Part shown: positions 8,032 to 15,602 of the stretch, in pieces
Layout of the letters: each line of letters opens with the position of its first letter
How positions within the stretch are numbered: the stretch's first letter is position 1
DNA from: Vagococcus silagei
GTDB taxonomy: Bacteria; Bacillota; Bacilli; Lactobacillales; Vagococcaceae
Direction of reading: 5' to 3'
DNA length: 62,128 bases
Assembly: GCF_004795745.1 (NCBI RefSeq)
Contig: NZ_SDGV01000024.1
Span: 1-62,128, forward strand
Program-made: the position numbers and the translations under genes
The notes under the pieces: model-generated
What the model was told of the DNA's origin: nothing
Databases searched by the model: none
Seen by the model: only the letters and a program-made list of their open reading frames with translations

Positions 8032-8061
8032 GAAGTTGGTGAATTACCAACTTCTTTTATT
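8032..8061 (+). terminator. Terminator after the glutathione peroxidase gene
   Basis: GAAGTTGGT pairs with ACCAACTTC over a five-base loop, followed by TTTTATTTTT. Confidence 0.85.
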
Positions 8062-8218
8062 TTTAAATAAAAGCAAAATATTAGACAAAAACTAAAATTT
8101 TAGCTATCGTGTTGATGGAATCTGACGAAAATTAGATGCCTATTGTTTAAAATGTAAGCGGATTAATATTATAATGTGCAACTGTATGTGTGTTGCGATG
8201 GTTAGGAAGGTAAAATCA

Positions 8219-8866
8219 ATGGATATCTTGTATGTGACTAGTGTCATAGGTACAATCGCTTTTTCATTATCAGGCGCAATGGTCGCAATGGAAGAGGACT
8301 ATGATATTTTAGGTATTACTGTTTTGGGCTTTGTGACGGCCTTTGGTGGTGGTGTACTTAGAAATATTGTCTTGGACTTACCCATGTCGATTTTTTGGAG
8401 TCAGACAAATCTATTTTATGTGTCATTTGCCACGATATTTTTTGTTTACCTTTTTCCTAAAAAATTCAAGGCATGGAAAAAATTTGAGATTGTTTCTGAT
8501 GCAATTGGTTTAGCTGCTTTCAGTATTTCTGGTGCGCTGTATGGTTTAGATATTAATGGTCAAATTGGACCAGTGATTGCAGCAGCCATCTTAACTGGTA
8601 CTGGTGGTGGTGTCATTCGAGATCTTCTTGCAGGCAAGAAGCCAAGTGTTTTATGTGCAGAAGTTTACGGAAGTTGGTCCATCTTGATTGCAGTCGTAAT
8701 TTATTACACTGTACCAATGCAGCCAGTATTTTATTTGATCATTATCGCATTAACTGTAGTCTTAAGGGTTGTTGGAGTTAATAATAATTGGGCATTACCA
8801 AAAAAGACTTGCTTACTTAATAAAAAAGAATTTTCACCTGTTAGTCAGGTAATTGATAAAGATTAA
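8219..8866 (+). CDS. Trimeric intracellular cation (TRIC)-type channel, UPF0126 family
   Basis: A 215-residue membrane protein of about seven transmembrane helices built from two homologous halves. Each half has the family signature: AFSLSGAMVAMEE ... TAFGGGVLRNI and AFSISGALYGLD ... TGTGGGVIRDLLAG. The glycine-rich GGGVxR turns are the ion-pathway kinks of prokaryotic TRIC channels. ATG 8219 is chosen because AGGAAGGT lies eight bases upstream; the longer frame from 8174 (MCNCMCVAM) has no ribosome site. The Lys-rich C-terminal tail is cytosolic. Transport of K+/Na+ is family knowledge; the physiological role in bacteria is not settled. Confidence 0.88.
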   Translation: MDILYVTSVIGTIAFSLSGAMVAMEEDYDILGITVLGFVTAFGGGVLRNIVLDLPMSIFWSQTNLFYVSFATIFFVYLFPKKFKAWKKFEIVSDAIGLAAFSISGALYGLDINGQIGPVIAAAILTGTGGGVIRDLLAGKKPSVLCAEVYGSWSILIAVVIYYTVPMQPVFYLIIIALTVVLRVVGVNNNWALPKKTCLLNKKEFSPVSQVIDKD

Positions 8867-8880
8867 ATTTTGTTTCGGTG

Positions 8881-8917
8881 ACAGTATTGCTTGCTTATGA
8901 GTCGTACTGTTTTTTTG
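8881..8917 (+). terminator. Terminator after the TRIC-like gene
   Basis: ACAGTA at 8881-8886 and TACTGT at 8905-8910 form a short stem with a long loop, followed by seven T residues. Confidence 0.55.
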
Positions 8918-9003
8918 TTAGTATCGTGATATGATGATTAAAATAAGCAATTCAGCATTGAAGTATGTTTAAAACATGTAATAACTCTATGAAGGAGAAG
9001 TCA

Positions 9004-9717
9004 ATGTTTATTAATGGAATGAAAATTTGTAAGCCAGATACAAATACGTATCCTTTTAATTTGCCGATTGTTGAGTCAATTATACACTTAGAAGACGGTC
9101 TGGAATTCAATTCTAGTATCACCTTTTTTGCAGGTGAAAATGGCTCCGGAAAATCTACATTATTAGAAGCTATCGCAATTCAATTTGGCATTAATCCAGA
9201 AGGTGGTTCGAAGAATTTTAATTTTTCAACTTTTGATAGTCATTCTAACTTAGCAGATTCGGTGACTTTAGTAAGAAAAGGACAAATCCCAGATTTTTCA
9301 TTTTTTTTAAGAGCAGAGAATTACTATAATATTGCCTCAGAAATTGAAAATTTACTCGTATCTGATTATTATGGCTCACGTGGATTACATGAGATGTCAC
9401 ATGGTGAGGGAATGCTATCGATTATCACAAATCGTTTTATAGCAAACGGGCTCTATATCTTGGACGAACCGGAATCAGGCTTGTCAGTATCAAGACAATT
9501 AACATTGCTAAAAAAAATTATGGATTTAAGTCGTGAGGGCTGTCAATTTATAATTGCTACACATTCACCAGTCCTACTAGCAGCACCGAATGCAACAATA
9601 TATAATATTTCTCATGATATTTTGCAGGAAATTGAATATGAAGAAACTGAAGCTTATCTTGATATGTCACTCTTTATAAATAATCCGGAACAGATGATTC
9701 ATTTTCTAACAGAATAA
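9004..9717 (+). CDS. AAA/ABC-like ATPase, COG3910 type
   Basis: A 237-residue stand-alone ATPase with Walker A GENGSGKST (residues 44-52), an ABC-like signature MSHGEG, Walker B plus catalytic Glu in YILDEPESGLS, and a switch His in IIATHSPVL. The pattern matches the COG3910 predicted ATPases, small SMC/RecF-like proteins without a membrane partner. The ATG at 9004 is used because AAGGAGAAGTCA precedes it; the 13 codons before it lack a ribosome site. It has no obvious partner gene, and its cellular role is unknown, although relatives are sometimes found with DNA-repair or nuclease genes. Confidence 0.85.
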   Translation: MFINGMKICKPDTNTYPFNLPIVESIIHLEDGLEFNSSITFFAGENGSGKSTLLEAIAIQFGINPEGGSKNFNFSTFDSHSNLADSVTLVRKGQIPDFSFFLRAENYYNIASEIENLLVSDYYGSRGLHEMSHGEGMLSIITNRFIANGLYILDEPESGLSVSRQLTLLKKIMDLSREGCQFIIATHSPVLLAAPNATIYNISHDILQEIEYEETEAYLDMSLFINNPEQMIHFLTE

Positions 9718-9730
9718 GACTTCAAAAAAA

Positions 9731-9766
9731 GAGCTGTGAATTTTGCTTTGATTCACAGCTCTTTTT
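9731..9766. terminator. Strong terminator after the COG3910 ATPase
   Basis: GAGCTGTGAAT pairs perfectly with ATTCACAGCTC and is followed by five T residues. The A run before it would also let it end the minus-strand relic downstream. Confidence 0.9.
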
Positions 9767-9775
9767 GCATTTTAT

Positions 9776-9886
9776 TTATAAATTGTAAAAACGGGTAGCA
9801 TTAGGAGAACCAGCAACGTTCAAATCCACTAAGTAGTCCTTAAACTAAAGGTGAGCATGTGTATCAATATATCTAATACCTTTCAT
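9776..9886 (-). pseudogene. Relic ORF with a good ribosome site (IDTHAHL fragment)
   Basis: On the minus strand AAGGAGAATATATT precedes an ATG at 9886 opening MKGIRYIDTHAHL, then TAG at 9845-9847, then FKDYLVDLNVAGSPN and a TAA at 9776. The DTHAHL string recalls the metal-binding HxH start of amidohydrolase/TatD-type enzymes, but nothing else of such an enzyme follows. It is best read as the fused ends of a decayed gene with translation signals still intact. A 13-residue peptide or leader is the alternative. The 238 bases from here to 10124 hold no other gene. Confidence 0.4.
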
Positions 9887-10124
9887 AATATATTCTCCTT
9901 GCATCTAGTATACTTACTTATATTTATATAATAACACGGTTATTTAAAGTGAAAAAAATTCAATGGGAAGAAAATCTGCATAATAATGATAGTTAGGTAA
10001 CTAACGTTCTATTTTGAATGGAAATCAATCTGATTATGTGAAATAGTTCATTAAAGCTGTTGTCACCGAAGAAAGAAAAGGCTATCATATACGTATGGGT
10101 AAAATTAAAAAAGGAGTGTTTTTG

Positions 10125-10658
10125 ATGAATGAGTTTAAACAGATTAAATCCCTCTATAAAAAACATACGCATTATCATCGCAATATTTTCCTTATATCAG
10201 GAATTTTAATTGTTTCGATTAGTATTTTTGTAGCGGTTGACGTAGTCCGCATAAACCCATTAATCTTTTATGCTGTTGGTATGGGAATTGTAACCTTTTA
10301 TGCATTGTTTAATCGAGTTGAGAGTTCAAATTATGATCAATTGAAGAAGTTTTTAAAAGATTATCAACCTGATATTTTAGACGATAAAGAATTTTTGTTC
10401 TTCTTGGACTATCAACTTTCGAGTCATCTTAATCGAAAATCAGAGGTATGGTTTCAAGAATTGAACGATAGTTCTGAATTGAAAAAAAATCGTGCCGCGA
10501 GAGCACTAGAAAAATGCATTCGAGAGTTAGATGGCTATTATCAATTCCTTCAAAGATATGCTAGTCATAAGAATCGTAAAGAAATTTCGTTTCAGGATTA
10601 TCGTATTTTATTGAACCAACGTCGTTATCGAGATTCAATGGGAGGGAAAGAACAATGA
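10125..10658 (+). CDS. Small membrane protein with cytosolic C-terminal domain
   Basis: A 177-residue protein of no family I know. Two transmembrane helices (about 21-42 and 46-65) follow a basic, His-rich N-terminus (KKHTHYHRN), leaving about 110 residues of charged helical C-terminal domain with several Arg/Lys/Tyr-rich patches (LLNQRRYRDS). ATG 10125 is used because AAGGAG lies eight bases upstream; the frame from 10095 has no site. The stop overlaps the next ATG (ATGA at 10655-10658), so the two proteins are translationally coupled and probably work together at the envelope. Confidence 0.6.
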   Translation: MNEFKQIKSLYKKHTHYHRNIFLISGILIVSISIFVAVDVVRINPLIFYAVGMGIVTFYALFNRVESSNYDQLKKFLKDYQPDILDDKEFLFFLDYQLSSHLNRKSEVWFQELNDSSELKKNRAARALEKCIRELDGYYQFLQRYASHKNRKEISFQDYRILLNQRRYRDSMGGKEQ

Positions 10659-11920
10659 AACTAAGAAAAGATATTGTGGGGATTATTTTATCATTCTCTT
10701 TGGTAGGAGCTGTTGCAACTGGTGTTGACGCTGCTTCATATAAAGGAGTGATGGAACGCCAATCAAAGCAAGAAATTCGAATACAAAAGAAAATAGCTTC
10801 GGAGTTTGTTTCTAAAGATGACCAACAACGTTTAGAACAAGATTTAACTGAAATAAAAGATAGTAAAAATAAAAAAACTAGACGTCAATTAGATGAAATG
10901 ATGTCTAAAGAAGATTCATTTTTGGTTGAAGTTGACGAAAGAATCGAAAAAAAAGAAACAGAAGTTGCTCAAAATGAACAAACAAAATTGGCTAGCCAAT
11001 TCAAGAAGTTAGAGGAAGTAAGTCAGGAAAAGTATATTGTTGAAACTGATCTTTTAAAAGTTAAAGATTTAGATAATGAATTGAAAGAGCTTCAAACACC
11101 GAAAAAAGTTAAACCAGTTAGAAGTTTGGCAACTAAGATTGAAAATTTATCTGAACAGATGAAAGGTAATCAAACAGTTCTAACTGGATTGGTTAATGAT
11201 TTAAAGAAAGAAAATAGTGTATCTGAAAAGTTAGAAAAAAATCGTTTTGTTTCTGAGCAAGATAAAAAGACGCTAGCAACAAAACAAACGGAAAATATAA
11301 AATTCTTTGACAACGCTAATAATATTGAAACAGTCAAGGAATGTAAAGAAGCATCGCAAGCATTTAATAAAGAAGTTGAAACGAAGAAAAGTGAAATTGA
11401 AAAAGAATTTTCTGCATCAGAAGAAAAAGCTAAAAAGCTTGTTACTTCTTCAGACAAGCTTCTTTTAGAGGGGAATTTGGAAGCTGACGAAAAGAAAAAA
11501 CTTGAAAATCAATCTAAAAAAACAAAGGATGCCCTAGCTTTAACGAAATATGAAACAGGCGATTTAACAAAGTATTATGGTGAGCACCAAGAAACATATG
11601 ATGACTTATCTAAGAAAAGTGAGGATCGTAAAAAAGAAACTGAGCATAAAGCTAAAGAAGATGAGAAAAAACGCGAAGTGACAGAAGTAGAAACGATAAA
11701 AGATGACTCAGAGGTAATATCTGATAATGAACAAGCAGGTGGAGTGATTCCTACGGGTGGTGGTTGGAACCGTCCTCCTGATGGCTATGTGTTCTTAAAA
11801 GTAGATAGTGGTTTGACTTATCGACAAGTCAAAAATCCCACTCATTATTTGATTATTAGTGAAGTAGATGGTCAAAAATTTGAACCAGGCCATGGAAATG
11901 GTTCAGCAAAACAACGTTAA
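10655..11920 (+). CDS. Secreted coiled-coil protein, cell-surface role likely
   Basis: A 421-residue protein with a Sec signal peptide (MKLRKDIVGIILSFSL, cleavage probably after VDA, about residue 26). Residues 30-340 are almost pure Lys/Glu/Asp/Ser heptad-like helix, a long extracellular coiled coil with YkyA-like character. The last 60 residues change sharply to a Gly/Pro-rich linker (IPTGGGWNRPPDGY) and a small domain ending in HGNGSAKQR. No lipobox (the signal ends VDAA) and no LPXTG are present, so it is secreted or held by its partner. It is coupled to the membrane protein upstream. No specific function can be assigned. Confidence 0.6.
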   Translation: MKLRKDIVGIILSFSLVGAVATGVDAASYKGVMERQSKQEIRIQKKIASEFVSKDDQQRLEQDLTEIKDSKNKKTRRQLDEMMSKEDSFLVEVDERIEKKETEVAQNEQTKLASQFKKLEEVSQEKYIVETDLLKVKDLDNELKELQTPKKVKPVRSLATKIENLSEQMKGNQTVLTGLVNDLKKENSVSEKLEKNRFVSEQDKKTLATKQTENIKFFDNANNIETVKECKEASQAFNKEVETKKSEIEKEFSASEEKAKKLVTSSDKLLLEGNLEADEKKKLENQSKKTKDALALTKYETGDLTKYYGEHQETYDDLSKKSEDRKKETEHKAKEDEKKREVTEVETIKDDSEVISDNEQAGGVIPTGGGWNRPPDGYVFLKVDSGLTYRQVKNPTHYLIISEVDGQKFEPGHGNGSAKQR

Positions 11921-11931
11921 CATTTTAATAC

Positions 11932-11963
11932 GAAGAGTAGCAGAGACTACTCTTCTTTTTTTT
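11932..11963 (+). terminator. Terminator of the two-gene envelope operon
   Basis: GAAGAGTAG pairs with CTACTCTTC over CAGAGA, followed by eight T residues. Confidence 0.9.
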
Positions 11964-12113
11964 AGCAACTTTGTGTAGACGTTCACACAGATAGTGATGT
12001 ATAATTAGTTCATGAATAGTGATATATTTGAAATAAACAATTGTTTATGTTATTGGTATAAGTATTAGGGTATAATTTTTGTTATTCAGATAGGGAGAAG
12101 GAGATTAACAGTT

Positions 12114-12410
12114 ATGGTAATTAAAACAATATTAACAGCATTAGGTATGGTTGGAGGAGTTTTCATAGTTTATTCTTTTATACCTCAAATTAAACTATTG
12201 ATTGAAACAAAAGATTCAGCAGGCCACAGTATTACATTTTGGACGATTATTTCTTTTGGGATTACATTCGCAGCGATTGCGATGATTGGGATGAATATTA
12301 TTAATGGTATTGCGTTTTCAACATTAGGTTTAATCAATGAAATTACTCAAATCTTAAATGCTTCACTTGCAATCACAACATTAATTTTAGTTAAAAAATA
12401 TCGAAAATAA
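12114..12410 (+). CDS. SemiSWEET-type PQ-loop sugar transporter
   Basis: A 98-residue protein with three transmembrane helices, the size of a bacterial SemiSWEET half-transporter that works as a dimer. Helix 1 carries the PQ motif (VYSFIPQIKLLIETKDSAG), and helix 3 has the conserved Asn (GLINEITQILNASLA). GGGAGAAGGAG upstream of ATG 12114 is a strong ribosome site. SemiSWEETs carry out facilitated sugar diffusion; the sugar is not predictable here. It is monocistronic, with its own terminator at 12424. Confidence 0.85.
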   Translation: MVIKTILTALGMVGGVFIVYSFIPQIKLLIETKDSAGHSITFWTIISFGITFAAIAMIGMNIINGIAFSTLGLINEITQILNASLAITTLILVKKYRK

Positions 12411-12423
12411 TAGATGGAAAAGT

Positions 12424-12459
12424 AATGCATTTCGAATTATGTCGAGATGCATTTTTTTA
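12424..12459 (+). terminator. Terminator after the SemiSWEET gene
   Basis: AATGCAT-T-TCGA pairs with TCGA-G-ATGCATT and is followed by seven T residues. Confidence 0.85.
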
Positions 12460-12568
12460 TTTCATAAATTAAAAAAGCGAATTAAACAAATGTTTTATTT
12501 ATTTCAATTATTTTGTATTCGTTAGATAATGATATAATGTAGGTATCAAAACTCTGGAGGTGGTTCGT

Positions 12569-13456
12569 ATGAATAAAGCAATTGATGTGTTTGATTTATC
12601 CAAGAAATATGGTTCTCATTTTGCATTAAAAGACCTAAATCTATCAATTAATGAAGGTGAATTCTTTGGCTTGATTGGTCCCAATGGTGCTGGAAAATCA
12701 ACTCTAATAAGAATTTTATTAAATATGATTTTTGCGACAAGTGGCGAAGCAGCTATCTTTAATTTGGATTGTGCAAAAGAGAGTGCCGAGATCAAGAAAA
12801 TGACAAGTTATGTTTCTAGTGATGTTTCTTACTACGATAGTATGAAAGTGAAAGATATTTTCCGATTAGTGGCAAAATTTCATCATGTTGTTGATTTTAA
12901 TCAACAAATGGCATATTATACAGAACTATTTGATTTACAATTAAACAAAAAATTTCGAGAATTATCTTTAGGGAATAAAAGAAAAGTTGCGATTATTTGC
13001 GGACTTTTGCCCCAACCAAAACTGTTGATTTTAGACGAACCCACTAACGGGTTGGATCCACTCATTCAATTTCGCTTATTTGAAATATTGGAAGAAAAAA
13101 ATAAACAAGGAATGACAATCATCCTCTCAAGTCATGATCTAAAAGAGGTACAAACTCATTGTGAAAAAGCTGCATTTATAAAAGAAGGTAAGATTATTGC
13201 GGAAGAAAAATTAAAAGAGTCTCATCTAAAAGAAAAAGTATTGGTCTTATATGGCAATGATTTACCAAAAGAATCTTTTGAAAATCAAGGTTGTCGATTA
13301 TTACAAAGTGATATGAATTCACTAACGTTTCATGTCCAACATGATGTGAGACAGCTTTTCCCACTTTTTTATGATGAAAGAATTATCGACTTTACTATTC
13401 GCCCCCAAGAATTGGAAGATAAATTTTTATCACTATATGTAAAGGGGGAGAACTAA
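12569..13456 (+). CDS. ABC transporter ATP-binding protein (exporter type)
   Basis: A 295-residue ATPase with Walker A GPNGAGKST, signature LSLGNKRKVA (variant of LSGGQ), Walker B LLILDEPTNGLDP and H-loop SSHD, followed by about 80 residues of accessory C-terminal domain as in CcmA/YtrB-type exporters. ATG 12569 is preferred over GTG 12560 because GGAGG occupies 12556-12560. A TATAAT box sits at 12533-12538. The next gene, one base after its stop, is its permease. Substrate unknown; relatives export antibiotics, bacteriocins or lipids. Confidence 0.9.
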   Translation: MNKAIDVFDLSKKYGSHFALKDLNLSINEGEFFGLIGPNGAGKSTLIRILLNMIFATSGEAAIFNLDCAKESAEIKKMTSYVSSDVSYYDSMKVKDIFRLVAKFHHVVDFNQQMAYYTELFDLQLNKKFRELSLGNKRKVAIICGLLPQPKLLILDEPTNGLDPLIQFRLFEILEEKNKQGMTIILSSHDLKEVQTHCEKAAFIKEGKIIAEEKLKESHLKEKVLVLYGNDLPKESFENQGCRLLQSDMNSLTFHVQHDVRQLFPLFYDERIIDFTIRPQELEDKFLSLYVKGEN

Positions 13457-13457
13457 C

Positions 13458-14273
13458 ATGATATTAATGCAATTTGAATGGCACAAGGAATGGAAAAAAA
13501 TGCTGATGTGGTTTTTGATTGTTGGGATAATTTTAGGTATGTTTATGTATTTTTTCCCCATGATGCAAGATAGCGCAATGGAAAGTATTGTGGTTGATAA
13601 AATGAATGCTTTACCTTCAAATATGCTTAAGATGTTCCATTTGGAAGACGGTAAGAGTTTGTTGGAACTGCCGGGATATTTTGCTTATGTTTTTCAGTAT
13701 ATTTTTATTGCTGTTTGTATTTACGCAAGTATGAGTGGCGGTAATGCATTAATCGAAGAGGAAACAGATGGTACGATTGAGTTTTTGTATTCGCAACCCT
13801 TAAATCGTAGCTCACTCTTTTTTGGAAAGTATTTCGCGCGTTTAGTTTTATTAATCATGTTATGGCTGTTACTTTGGCTTGTAACCATCACTTTTGGCTA
13901 TGCAGTTAAACCTGATGATTATCATATTCAAACATTTATAGAGAAAAGCAGTCTAATATTTTTAAATGAAGTAGTTGTATTAATATTGTTTTACAATTTG
14001 GGTATACTGATTTCAACGTTTATTAAATCCGCAAAACAAGTTACTTCTTTTGCGATGGCACTGGTATTTGGTACTTTTATGTTGGGAATTTTAGCTGGTC
14101 TAAGCGATAAATTTTCTTGGGCTGAGAATCTTTCACCAATTCAATTGGCAACACCATCAAAAATGTTAAATGAGAATTTAAATGTAACAGAGTTTGGTGT
14201 CATGTTGGGCCTTTCCGTTCTCTTTCTTTTATTAGGTTGGCAAATTTATAAAAGAAAAGATTATCGACTATAA
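13458..14273 (+). CDS. ABC-2 family transporter permease
   Basis: A 271-residue membrane protein with six predicted helices. The typical ABC-2 fingerprint IEEETDGTIEFLYSQPLNRSSLFFGKYFARL (positions about 98-128) is the cytosolic coupling region between helices 2 and 3, a segment shared with bacitracin- and lantibiotic-type exporters. GGGGGAGAAC precedes ATG 13458. It forms a two-gene operon with the ATPase at 12569 and together they make a type 5/ABC-2 exporter. The LacI gene 72 bases downstream may be cotranscribed but has no obvious link. Confidence 0.88.
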   Translation: MILMQFEWHKEWKKMLMWFLIVGIILGMFMYFFPMMQDSAMESIVVDKMNALPSNMLKMFHLEDGKSLLELPGYFAYVFQYIFIAVCIYASMSGGNALIEEETDGTIEFLYSQPLNRSSLFFGKYFARLVLLIMLWLLLWLVTITFGYAVKPDDYHIQTFIEKSSLIFLNEVVVLILFYNLGILISTFIKSAKQVTSFAMALVFGTFMLGILAGLSDKFSWAENLSPIQLATPSKMLNENLNVTEFGVMLGLSVLFLLLGWQIYKRKDYRL

Positions 14274-14344
14274 CAGAGAAAATGATTTAACAGATTTTTG
14301 ATGAGCGGAGACTGGACTCAACAAAGGATATGGAGGAACTGGTT

Positions 14345-15307
14345 ATGACTAAAATGAATATCCAAAAAATTGCTGATATGACAGGTGTCTCTAAAACGAC
14401 AGTTTCAAGGGTAATTAACCAAGAAAAATACGTTTCTAGTGAAATTCGTGAAAAAGTATTAAGGGTGATTGAGGAAACAGGTTATGTGCCAAATGGTAAT
14501 GCAATAAATTTGAGCAAAGGTAAAAGTAATACAATTGGAGTGACACTACCGTATAATAATCTTTGTTATCAATCATTGATAAATAGTATTCTTGATCAAG
14601 CCAATTTAAATGGACAAAAGGTGTTATTACTACCGACTTATCACGAAGAAAAGATTGAATTTGATTATTTCTCATTATTGGAACAAAAAACAATCGATAG
14701 TTTAATTTTAACTACCAGAACTAGTAACATTGAAGCTTGGGAAGCTTTAAATATGAAAGGCAAAATCATTTCCACGGAAAAGCTAATCAGTGACAAAATT
14801 CCAATGATATATTCTGACCGACAAAGATGCTATGAACTATTATTTGCAGAATTAAAAAATGCACATGATACAGATATTGTATTTACTGTTCAAAGAGGAG
14901 TTGCCCGAAGTCAAAGTACTTTTGATAAAGTGAAGGCTTTTGAGATGTATTTTGGAAAAGCGATTGAAGGTAGAGACTACTATACGAATATTTCAGGTTA
15001 CGAAATTGGTAAAGAATGGGTTTTAAAAACATTTTCAAATAAAAAGATTCCGGAAGTGTTTTATATTAACGGAGACGATACTGCTGCTGGTGTACTAAAG
15101 GGATTAGAACATTTGGGTTATCAGCATAATCATGATTTTCTTCTGATCGGTGAAGGTAACACTACTTTTAGTGAAGTGCTCGATTTTTCAACAATTGATT
15201 TCACGCCGCAAAAAATTGGTGAGGAAGTTGTAAATTTTGTATGCGGAAAAATGGCGGAATCGAATAAAAAGTATGAACCCAAAATAATTTGGCGCTTAAA
15301 TGAATAA
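14345..15307 (+). CDS. LacI-family transcriptional regulator
   Basis: A 320-residue regulator. The N-terminal helix-turn-helix and hinge (NIQKIADMTGVSKTTVSRVIN ... YVPNGNAINLSKG) is typical, followed by a periplasmic-binding-protein-like sensor domain (residues about 60-320: GVTLPYNN, VFTVQRGVA, VFYINGDDTAAGVLKGLEHLGY). ATG 14345 is chosen because GGAGG at 14333-14338 lies eight bases before it. There is no sugar gene next to it, so its regulon is unknown; LacI relatives of this shape control sucrose, ribose or other sugars. No palindromic operator is evident in its leader. Confidence 0.88.
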   Translation: MTKMNIQKIADMTGVSKTTVSRVINQEKYVSSEIREKVLRVIEETGYVPNGNAINLSKGKSNTIGVTLPYNNLCYQSLINSILDQANLNGQKVLLLPTYHEEKIEFDYFSLLEQKTIDSLILTTRTSNIEAWEALNMKGKIISTEKLISDKIPMIYSDRQRCYELLFAELKNAHDTDIVFTVQRGVARSQSTFDKVKAFEMYFGKAIEGRDYYTNISGYEIGKEWVLKTFSNKKIPEVFYINGDDTAAGVLKGLEHLGYQHNHDFLLIGEGNTTFSEVLDFSTIDFTPQKIGEEVVNFVCGKMAESNKKYEPKIIWRLNE

Positions 15308-15321
15308 AAATCTAATAACAT

Positions 15322-15352
15322 AAAGTACTCTAAAAAGAGTGCTTTTTTATTT
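15322..15352 (+). terminator. Terminator after the LacI regulator
   Basis: AAAGTACTCT pairs with AGAGTGCTTT (one G-U) over AAAA, then T-rich. The following 250 bases to 15602 are AT-rich with no clear gene. Confidence 0.8.
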
Positions 15353-15602
15353 TTATTAAACAAAATGTAAATTTACAAATGATTCTTTTTCTTCTGAGCT
15401 GAAAGTTTTCTGAACTGTTTAGTGATTTTAGTCTGTGAACGCATAGTTTATAATTAAATAACGACGGTTTATTCAATTAATGTATAGTTATTTGCACATA
15501 TTCATTTTTTGTTGCACAAATGTTGATTTTGTACAGTTACAGGTGTAGTGTTTTAGATACAGGGGATTTTAAAATAACAATAGTTGAAAGGATGTGGCAT
15601 AA

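Noticed and set aside
8174-8218. Extended N-terminus MCNCMCVAMVRKVKS for the TRIC-like protein
   Set aside because: The ribosome site AGGAAGGT lies inside this stretch and is correctly spaced for ATG 8219.
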